Below are positions 37,946-47,214 of a stretch of DNA of 64,000 nt, piece by piece. The notes beneath the pieces were generated by a model. That model was given only the letters and a program-made list of their open reading frames with translations. It was not told the origin of the DNA and ran no database searches. The translations under genes were made by a program, and so were the position numbers. Position 1 is the stretch's first letter, and every line of letters starts with the position of its first letter. The stretch is from Prochilodus magdalenae (Eukaryota > Chordata > Actinopteri > Characiformes > Prochilodontidae): positions 338,001 through 402,000 of the forward strand of contig JAMWET010003878.1 in NCBI GenBank assembly GCA_024036415.1, in the 5' to 3' direction.

Positions 37946-38371
37946 ATCAATCATCTTTATAAACTGGATCAATAGATGGTTTTAGTCCCTAAAAGACCAT
38001 TAAATAATTAGTCTTTGATATGTAAATGTTCAGAGTGGTGTGATGTAAAATGGTTTTCTGGCTTCTATGCAGTGGTAGTAATGGGAACCAGACATCAGCA
38101 ATTGTCTACAAGACAAATACAGCACTTTCATTTTCTACCAAATCCACCAGTAAAGCCTGCAGGTATATTCGAGTTGTTGTATTTGACTTAGATGATAGTA
38201 AAACTAATCTGAAAATTAGATTTTTTCAGTCGGGGACTATTTTGCCTTATAATGCTCTGCATGTATCCCTCCGCCATGAATGAATTAAAATAAAAAGATT
38301 AAAATACATATTAATTCAAAGTTTTATTACAAAACTATTATAAAAAAGTGGCAGCCATCAGGCGGTATATA

Positions 38372-38795
38372 GACTATATTGCCAAAAGTATTTTCTCTCT
38401 TCTGCCTTCACACGCATATGAACTTGAGTGACATCCCATTCTTGATCCATAGGGTTTAATATAATTTCTGCACACCTTTTGCAGCTATAACAGCTTCACT
38501 TCCTCTGGGTTTAGGAATGTGTTTATGGGATTTTTGACCATTCTTCCAGAAGCGCATTTGTGAGGTCAGACACTGAAGACGAAAAGGCCTGGCTCACAGT
38601 CTCTGCTCTAATTCATCCTAAAAGTGTTCTATTGGATTGAGGTCAAGACTCTGTGCAGGCCAGTCAAGTTCTTCCATACCAAACTCGCTCATCCATGTTC
38701 TTACGGATCTTGCTTTGTGCGCTGGTGCGCAGTCATGTTGGAACAGGAAGGAACCAGTTCGGAACATTAAACTGTCCAAAATTTCTTGGTATGAT
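38372..38795 (-). mobile_element. truncated Tc1-like transposon with transposase C-terminal remnant
   Basis: The left end ACTATATTGCCAAAAGTATT is the terminal repeat of a well-known fish Tc1 family. The minus strand reads HDCAPAHKARSVRTWMSEFG, then MEELDWPAQSLDLNPIEHF and a stop. The catalytic Asp and Glu contexts (HDxAPAHKA and NPIEH) are visible. The other two thirds of the element are missing. Confidence 0.8.
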
Positions 38796-38906
38796 AGAAT
38801 ATCAAACCTCTGAATGACTTTGTTTATATCTCAACCATTTAGCTATGGAAATACTTAAAAACATCAGTGGACAGCGGTGATGCTAATAAATACAGGTTTT
38901 ATACAA

Positions 38907-39126
38907 TCAACATCATAAAAATAGTTGCACAATGAGTTGCAACCAGAAGGAATCAACCAACAGGAATAAAACTTAGTGGATAGATTTGACATTGTGGGAC
39001 ATGACATCAGTCTAAATCCATCACCATTGATTGTTTTTGGTAACATCTGGCAGCATTACCTTCCAAATAGCACTGCAGTCCGACATTTCCTTCTAAATGT
39101 GGAACTATTCTTTTGATGATGAGTGT
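38907..39126. mobile_element. short MITE related to the 33735-34535 element
   Basis: The left arm has ATAGTTGCAC and CAACCAGAAGGAA. The right arm has the inverse TTCCTTCTAAATGTGGAACT, then ATTC. The right 60 bp, inverted, closely resemble the left end of the 33735-34535 element (ATGTCGGACTGCAGTGCTAT against GTGTTGGACTGCAATGCTAT). It looks like an internal-deletion derivative. Confidence 0.6.
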
Positions 39127-40394
39127 AGATAAAGCCTTCATAAATACAATGCACAAGCACATCATTTCGTACTACTTCACAATGGCAAAAATCTTTGACA
39201 GGGAAGCGTGACTTGCATAAACTGTAGTATGACTCCCGAGGTTAATTTATGTATGAGGAAATGAGTCATCAGAGACACAGTTAGGAAAGAACCACATGGC
39301 TGTTGAGCACAATGCAAGTAGGTGCACTTAATAACACCAATGTAACTTTGGCTCATGTCAAAACCCATCGGTTCCTTAAACATCTCCAATTACCAATTCT
39401 AGCACCCCATTAGATCAAAATTATTCTGTAATTTCACATTTTAGTGTTTGATAGCCGATATAAAGGTCTGGTCTGCTTTTTTTATCTGGAGATGCCGGTA
39501 ATTGTGTGTTCGCCCGGTGTTCACTCTTAGGAATGATAAAAATGTAGCTGCTTTTACCATTTAGTAAACAGAAACAGGCCACACTGGTTGTGTCACTGTC
39601 CGTGGGCTTGCCTGAGCATTCCTCCAGTGAGTGTACTAGGAGGGCCTGAACTTTCTTCTTGCTTTAAGGTGGTACCAAAACAGGGATGGTTAATAAGATC
39701 ACAGGAAGTGTCAGCAGGGAAAAGCCATTTTCACAGCTCGCTGAGTTATATAAATAATCACAGGACAATGCAGTTGATGCAATGCATCGCTATCCAGTTA
39801 ACTGAAAACACTTCAGTGCTATTACTCATGCACACAACTGCAAACAATGAAGCGCTTTTCACAATTGGCTATTAATGTCTTACTTGCCTGGACAGACCAA
39901 AATCAGACCAGACCTCAATGTTCAGCCACTGCACTGTCTTGAATCTATAGAAAAGTCTGCCTAAAGTAGGGCCTACAGATGTGTACAGTGGTGTAGCCCT
40001 AAGAATTTAGAAGTGGCCTGTACAGAGATATATGAATAGGTTGTATTTTCCTGTAACTGAAATTTATTGTTAAGATTGTGATGTTCTGAAACATAATTAT
40101 TTATTACTTATATGAATTGTTCTCTGTACCACACTGGTGTAGTCCTGCAGGGACAGCTGACATTTAAAGACCCACAAGCTCACAGAGAACAGATAGAGAA
40201 CAACTACACTGTTCTTCCCTCTCACCTTTTTTTTTTTTTTGGATGGAAAAAAATGATAACTGAGAACTGAATGCTTACATCCCATATTTTAATTCCTAAC
40301 ATCAGTTATAGATCTTTAATATACATGATATATTGGCCTTATTTTATAGTAATCATCTGCTTTTTCTTAAAACTTTTTTTTTTTTTACTGGAAC

Positions 40395-40990
40395 AGGGTA
40401 AATGTGGATTTATCAGACCACATGACCTTCTGCCATTTCTCCAGAATCCAATCTTTACTTTCCCTAAATTAAAGCAGTTCTTGCCGGTTAGCCACAAGGA
40501 CAAATGGTTTTCTTAAGGCTACACAGCTGTTTGGTCCCAGTCCCTTGAGTTGCCTTCACATTGTGCGTGTGGAAATGCTCTTTCACTATTAAACGTGTCT
40601 CTGAGTTCTACTGTTTTTCTATGATTTGATTTCACCAAATGTTTAAGTGCAAGATTTTTTCTGACCACACTCCTTCCTGGAAGATGAAGTTTCCCCACTG
40701 TCCTTTCCCTTTTTAACAATGCACTGGACAGTTCCTAACCTGATATTAGTAGTCTCACCAAACTCCTTCGATGTTTTCTCTGCTTGATACATGCCAATAA
40801 TTTGACCCTTCTGAAACAGATTAACATCTTTTCCACATGGTTGTTTAACAAATCAGAAGCTACTCGCTGGGTTAAATAACTTGGTGCCAGCTGAAACATA
40901 ATCACCCATGCAGTAATTATCCAAAGGGAAGCTCCTACCTATTTGCTTAGTTTAATCCAGGTGGTGACCTTTTATGGCCAGGCAGTGTAT
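40395..40990 (-). mobile_element. truncated Tc1-like transposon, transposase N-terminal remnant
   Basis: The right terminus ends in GGCCAGGCAGTGTAT. Inward, the minus strand reads KGQIIGMYQAEKTSKEFGET, then TVQCIVKKGKDSGETSSSRK. This is the helix-turn-helix DNA-binding start of a Tc1 transposase. Further in, frame shifts and stops break it, and the C-terminal half and left terminus are absent. Confidence 0.8.
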
Positions 40991-42475
40991 TTCGACTGTT
41001 CTCCTCATTTATAAAGCCAATGCCAGTACTAGCTGGACAGCATGCTGATACCATCAAGACTGTTTTTCTTTATGTTGATAATAATGTTTTAAACCAAAGA
41101 TCATGCATGTTGCTCATTTAGGAAAGTGAATTTTAGTTTAGAATATGTTGCCATAGTGTGCTTTGTTTACATAAATAAAACATTAGAGTATTTCAGCTTC
41201 TCCATTTACGCTGTCAAACCAAACAGGTTGCTGCCTAACTAACTAGCTGTTAAGCGGTTTTGCCTCTCAGCCCAAAATACAAGAAGTTTGGTTACCCTGT
41301 TTAAAGTATTTAAAAGTAAGGTACTGTAATGCATTGTAACATGAAAATACTTTAATGTCATGTACTCGTATGAACTGTAATCAAAATGTGTTAATTCAGA
41401 GTTAGTAATCTGCTGTTAATGTAACTTACTGAGGTAACTGAGGGCCTTTAGAAACTGAGGGCCTTTAATGTGAAAAGTAAAATAAAAGTCCTAAAGTGAT
41501 AAACATACCAAAGGCTGCCACAATATCCATAGCTTTTCAGATGCTGTTCTGACTTTTAAAGTTTTCTAGCTAACTAAAGTGCTTTGTGAAATAGCCACCT
41601 CTAAACTAACTGTCAACATGTAAACACACCTGACCATTTTCAGAAACCTCCTAGCCTTAACACTATACAGTAATAACTGTAATAATACGTGAGTGGATCT
41701 TACCTATTCCCAGGTAAAAACTCTACTGATAGGGTCCTTATGTAGACCTGTGTGGCTAAAGCTTTCCCTGCTCTCTTCAGCTTGTCTCGAGTGTGCTGTC
41801 TCTCATTCAGCCGGTTTGTTTTGTGAGTGGGGGGTGTGGTTTATACACATCATACTGAAAAACAGGCTGCCTGCCTTTTCAGCTGTTTGGTTAAACCTTA
41901 ATGCTGATGGAAGCCTACAAATTAAACACAACCCCTCACTCTAAACATCAAATCCATCTAATAATTACTCACCATTAATAAGCAGATTTTTTACATAAGC
42001 AGTATTTATTACAGATTGAACAGGAACTTATTCTCTGTTGTTTTAAACCAACCTGAAACTGTATCCAAGTCAAATGAGTATCGATGGACCATATCGTTTG
42101 TATTAGGAGTCTTGTCTCCCTCTGCTGGTTAAAGTCCTCTACTGCAGGCACCTGCAGGGACAACCAGCTGGATCACCAGCTCCTGTCAGGGGGCTCTCCA
42201 CTACCCTGCATACTTTCAGCCATTTCCACACCTGATCCAGGTCACTGGCTAATTAACCTTTCAGTAGCTGGAGGAGAAGCGCTGAAACAAAGAAGACCTG
42301 CAACCCAAGTGAAGACGAACACAACAGACAATTGTTAAAACGTTCTTGTACATGTTTTTTAAGTGACATGATCAAAAAAAAAAAAAAAAAACACACAAAG
42401 AAAAAATCCCATACACATGCTATCAGTGAGCTCTGCATCAAGTGTACAAATGATGCTATAAATCCGAGATGGTTG

Positions 42476-42683
42476 CTACAGAACTCTGCTATAATTGATC
42501 CGACAGAACACTACTACATGTGATCCTACAGAACTCTGCTACATGTGATCCTGCAGAACACTGTTACATGTGATCCTACAGAACTCTGCTACATGTGATC
42601 CTACAGAACACTACTACATGTGATCCTGCAGAACTCTGCTACATGTGATCCTACAGAACTCTGCTACATGTGATCCTACAGGT
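42476..42683. repeat. 25-bp tandem repeat, about 8 units
   Basis: Units containing TGATCCTACAGAACTCTGCT recur every 25 bp (for example at 42481, 42506, 42531, 42556, 42581, 42606, 42631, 42656). The sub-motifs CTCTGCT and CACT[AG][CT]T alternate through six units, which gives a 50-bp higher-order period. The last unit runs into the duplicated segment at 42686. Confidence 0.9.
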
Positions 42684-42685
42684 GT

Positions 42686-42805
42686 CGCTACAGGTGAGTC
42701 CATATCTTTTCTACAGTTGATCTTACAGAACTTATCATTGGCTAGTTGTTGGGGTACCATGTTAGCTACAACAGGGATGTAATAGCGCTGCAGTGAGTGA
42801 ACCTC
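42686..42805 (-). repeat. duplicated 120-bp segment, copy 1
   Basis: About 92% identical to 44834-44953, same orientation. The minus-strand frame reads EVHSLQRYYIPVVANMVPQQ, then LANDKFCKINCRKD. No known domain was recognised. It could be a gene-derived exon or part of a repeat. Confidence 0.75.
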
Positions 42806-43074
42806 ACTGAGATTTGAGTCATTTAAAGATTTGCTTGACACCCTCTCACATCTAAAGACAACTAGATTTTGAGAGTATTTCCCATCATGCTCGCTGGTAG
42901 GCTAATGTTAACATTTCGGGCAGTGTTTTGGCTAATTAGCTTTAGCATAGCTCATCTACCCTCCGTTACAAGATAGGATAACGTGAATATAGCTTTAAAA
43001 CGTGCGGGATTTAGTATCTGACTGTTTACTGCACATCTCAGCGCATTAATGAACTCCTGGGTGTGTTTATGTTT

Positions 43075-43585
43075 GTGTCATCTCGGGGCTCGCGTTAAAC
43101 CTGGGAATTTCGAGGTGTTGAGCAAATTCTGTCCACCTTTTCTTCTTTTCCACTGTGTCGTGGTATAAAGGGGAAGACACATTAAAAAGGCACTCTTCTC
43201 CACTCCACAGCTCCACCAGCTTCTCCTCCTTGTCGACAGTCCAGGAGAACCGCGGTTTCGACCCTCACTGGACTCCCCTCCATGCCCAATCTCTGCCAGA
43301 CATTCCTGTACTTGGCTCGCGGCTTCCCGTTTGGAGCTGAAAAGAGCTCTCCTATTGGTTGTCGACAATGTCTACGTCACTATTTGCGTGAGCCAAGACC
43401 TACGACCTAAGATAACATTAAACACGGTTGATTTTATCGGAACGAGAAAAAGACTGAAAACTGCAGTCCTGACCACCTTACACTTAACGACCGAAATGGC
43501 GCGAGCGCGACGCAAATCTAGCAAGATTCTCATGATTTTGTTCCGACTTTGGAAATTTGTCTGCGAAAGTAAAAACGTTTAGTGT
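43075..43585. promoter_or_regulatory. CpG-rich patch, candidate mctp2 promoter
   Basis: CpG dinucleotides are far denser than in the flanks (for example GGCGCGAGCGCGACGC at 43499-43514, plus many single CpGs). It lies about 6 kb upstream of the mctp2 start exon, which needs a noncoding 5' exon somewhere to the right. No TATA box or defined first exon could be placed. Assignment as promoter is inference. Confidence 0.4.
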
Positions 43586-44091
43586 AAGGTCAGCATAACA
43601 CTGATAAAAGACTCGACTTGACTGTGACTTGGTATTCATGAATTGAGATGACTTGGCATTCTTGTTAAAACATGATCGAGTGATCTCTATTGCAATGCGT
43701 GCAAACTAGCAACCTATCAGAGTGCAAGAGACCAGCAGAGAACAACGTATGAAGTTGCGTGTAAAATGAAGCCGCCTGAGCCAGAAATAGTGAGGTTTGG
43801 ATAGAGGATTGTGTTGTAAGTAGTAAAGAGAGAACAGAGATATATAGAGGGTCTGCAGATCAAACATCAGTGACCCGACCACAACCAACTTTCGTCACTG
43901 CACAACCCACACAGAAAGGTACACGACAGTGTGGTTTGGCTAGTGAAGATTAGCTAAGGTGAAGTTACCGGTGGGTTCTGAGAAGAGCAGGGGACGGGAA
44001 TACAGTCACTAACACTTCGCAGACTCCTCATTCACCTCCTGCTCCATGACTGAACTGACCTACAGGCAGCGGTTCTGCTGTAACCCTACAG

Positions 44092-44112
44092 AGCTGCTGC
44101 TGCTGCTGCTGT
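44092..44112. repeat. (CTG)n triplet repeat
   Basis: Six to seven CTG units in intergenic DNA. Confidence 0.9.
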
Positions 44113-44833
44113 TTAACCAGAGAGGGGAGACCGTCAAGTTTGGTTGTCTGATTTTGGATATTCTGCGGATATAAAAGAATTCGCGCCTCCTACTGCTCAC
44201 AGATAACCTCCTTCAATCCCTGAAACTGCATTTCCAAGTCAGGGTAAACCAGGGAACAAACTACAGTGGATACATTTTATTCAGAGTTCCCGATCTTTCC
44301 CTCCACCCTGCACGTTTACTTATTATAGCCATACCTACTGCCTTTCTGTTAATTACATTTTACAATTTATTTTTAAACACAGTTTTATGCCTCAGTCTCT
44401 CAGCATCGTTCATATGAAGATCAGATGTCCAGGTTGGCTTTGGCTTTTTGTGCACTGTAACAGGAACACAATGAAGCGGTGTCATATCAGAAGCACCTTC
44501 AACAGAAGAGTTAAAAGGCCAATAGTAATGAAGCAGTATCTGTTAATGTCGTAAATAGGTTCAGCTCTTTATGGCCACTGTCTTTAACTGATTTACATGT
44601 GGAAGCATCATAACTCCAAATGACTAGACTTGCTTGACTTATAGAAGGACTTGGCTTGCTTGAATTTTCCCACAGTAACTTTGGACTTGCTTGAGACTTA
44701 CTTGGGGCTTGCACATATGTGACTTACTCCCACTTCTGGGCAATACTACAGATCTCAGCTACAGCTGGCCCTACAAGTGATTTCTGCTATAGTGGATCCT
44801 ACAGAACTCTGCTACAGCTGGTCCTTCAGATCT

Positions 44834-44953
44834 CGCTACAGGTGACCCTGTATCTTTTTTACAGTTGATCTTACAGAACTTATCTTTGGCTAGTTGTTGA
44901 GGCACCATGTTAGCTACAACAGGAATGTAATAGCGCTGCAGTGAGTGAACCTC
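44834..44953 (-). repeat. duplicated 120-bp segment, copy 2
   Basis: Partner of 42686-42805, 2.1 kb away. The minus-strand frame is EVHSLQRYYIPVVANMVPQQ, then LAKDKFCKINCKKD. It is followed by a short stretch related to the 25-bp repeat units (GATCCTACAGAACTCTGCTA at 44798-44817), so the array and the segment were probably one unit before duplication. Confidence 0.75.
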
Positions 44954-46529
44954 CTTGCACAAAAATGAATTTAAAAAAGCCATGGATTTTTGTGTCATTT
45001 TGTTAGCCTCTTTTCTCCTTTTGATAGATCTCTGGTCTGAAATTACGCACAAAAAAAATTGATAGGTATGAGCAACAGAGCAGAACATACCAGAATCAGA
45101 ATCAAATTAATTAGCAACTAAATGTGAGTGAATAAAATGGAATTAGGTCAAACGTAGCATTGTTTCTTTGCAGTAAAGTACAAATCACAGTCTTTTCTAC
45201 TTTGGTCATGTGTTTTTTACACGTTTATTGAGATAAATTAATTATACAAATCTCCTTTTTTCTGTCTTTTATCCAACTCCTTGGAAGACTGGGCAGGTAT
45301 ACAGATTTACAGATATAGTATAAGATTTACAGATAAAGTCTGGTATACAGCTACAACTCATCTCTAGTTCAAAATAGAAGATCATAGATTACGGGTGGAG
45401 CAGCTAAACAATGACCCTTCCGTGAGCTGGTGTCTATTTTTCACTAACAGGCAGCATAATCCCCCGAACACCTCGAAAGTAGGTCTAGTTTGACCAGCAG
45501 ATAAGTCAACTGGCTACCTCAGAACACTATGGTACTGTTTTGCAGTAGTACTATTTTGCTGTTTAGGGGATTTAGGGGTTCTGCTTGTGTTCATGTAATA
45601 CGTAAGGATGCGTTTGGTTATATGTTATATGGCCCTAATGGTGGCTCATGTTTTTCATCACTGATTGACTACTTCTTTAAAACTTCAGTTTCATATGAGC
45701 TGTGTGGATTTCATATTTGTGTGGATTTCATAGTGCACTTCTGGTTAAGATGATTAAGTTAGTGAGATGCTCGATGCCATCAAGTGTTCAACAATAACCT
45801 TTTTACCTCAAATGTTTTTCTCTCTCTTTTTCTTTCTCTCTCTATAGGCTAAACATCTTGGTTACTTTTATAAAGTAACAAGACTGAATATGAATTTTTA
45901 TTGATTAATTAAATAAAAGTTATTTATGAATAATGCCACTTAAGGTTCAGTCATCATACATCTAAAGTAAACACAAATATTTACATGGCTCATGTCCAAC
46001 AAGTGCTCTCCCGTATTTCCCTGCTAATGTTTTCAGGCATGGCACCATTAGCCGACCTCAAGTGTGAGAAATTACAGATGGTATGTGGCCAGACACAACC
46101 CCTTAGTCTTCACTCGTTTTTGCACAGCATCATCAGTCTTGAGATTTGTAATGAGAAGATGTACAACTGTAAATGGTTCCTTTGGATGTGATTATTGGAT
46201 ATTTGAGTGATATTAGATATCTGTGAGATATTTGAGTCTATAAATTACTCAGTAATAGTGCAGTAATAGGAAGGCAAGTAGAGTTAGCATTTGAGGGTAC
46301 ATTGAGGTTTTTAATAAAGCTGACAGTTTCTAATATTCGGGACTTCACAGGTGGACAAAGTCTGCTCAGTTTCAGAGAGCTTTTCACTTCAGTTTGTACA
46401 GAATAAGCGAGAGAACCTATGTTACACAGTAAAAGCCAATATCTTTACTTAAGTGAATGCAGAATACAAATTTGTACAACAATCTCTAGCATAATATCTT
46501 AGTCATTCAATAAAAAGTTCACTAGAATA

Positions 46530-46535
46530 TTTATT
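46530..46535 (-). terminator. candidate mef2a poly(A) signal AATAAA
   Basis: A canonical hexamer on the minus strand. ATTAAA variants nearer the stop (around 46630, 48559 and 48994) could give shorter UTRs. Confidence 0.4.
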
Positions 46536-47165
46536 GTATAATGAAGATAAAACAACACATTCAAGGGAAATATAATGCAGATTAACTTTTTTTCCATTGA
46601 CTTTCTTTTTTTCCTTTTTATCTGAAACATTTAATTTCATTCATGGCAACAAAGTCCAGCTTGTGCCGCCAAACGGTTTGAGCATTCAAACCGTGAACAG
46701 CTTCTTGAAGTGAACTATTAACTACAAACAATTACCAAATACATAATTCTGTTTTTAGAAAAGCCATAAAGCAAAGCGGTGTACTCTTGCACAGCAAAGT
46801 GAAGAAAAGTTCTCTACAAAGAATTGTTTTTCTTCCCTAAACCCTTCATTTCACATTCAGTTCATTTTGTGGATGTCATAAGTGACGCTCGGATCAACAC
46901 GAGTGACTCCCTCCCTTTAGATTTCCTAAGTATTTACTGGGTGTGTTAGTTGGGTACTGATAGACAAGAGGTGATTATGGGCAAAACTTTGATGATGAGC
47001 TTTTTTTTTTCTTTTGTTTTTTTCCACTGGGGATGAAATTGATGTTGATTTCAAGCTCGATTTTAAAACACCAGCTACTCTTTGGAATAAGGCTCTAACT
47101 GTGCACAAGAGAGAAACTCTAGAAATTCCCTGATTGCTAATCATGAGCTAGTGTGTGTGCGCACG

Positions 47166-47173
47166 TTTGTGTG

Positions 47174-47212
<39 letters not shown>
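47166..47212. repeat. (TG)n microsatellite
   Basis: About 20 TG units with a short TATATA interruption, inside the presumed mef2a 3'UTR. Confidence 0.95.

Positions 47213-47214
<2 letters not shown>

Larger units (their letters stand above)
36975..46500. other. mctp2-mef2a intergenic region
   Basis: The stretch between the mctp2 start exon and the presumed mef2a poly(A) site, including any noncoding mctp2 5' exon. About a quarter of it is Tc1-type transposon debris (37155-40990). The rest has a 25-bp tandem array, a duplicated segment and a CpG-rich patch. No third protein gene was recognised. Confidence 0.6.

Noticed and set aside
42476..42683. Possible CRISPR-like array
   Set aside because: The repeats are contiguous 25-bp units without spacers and the genome is vertebrate; this is a minisatellite.
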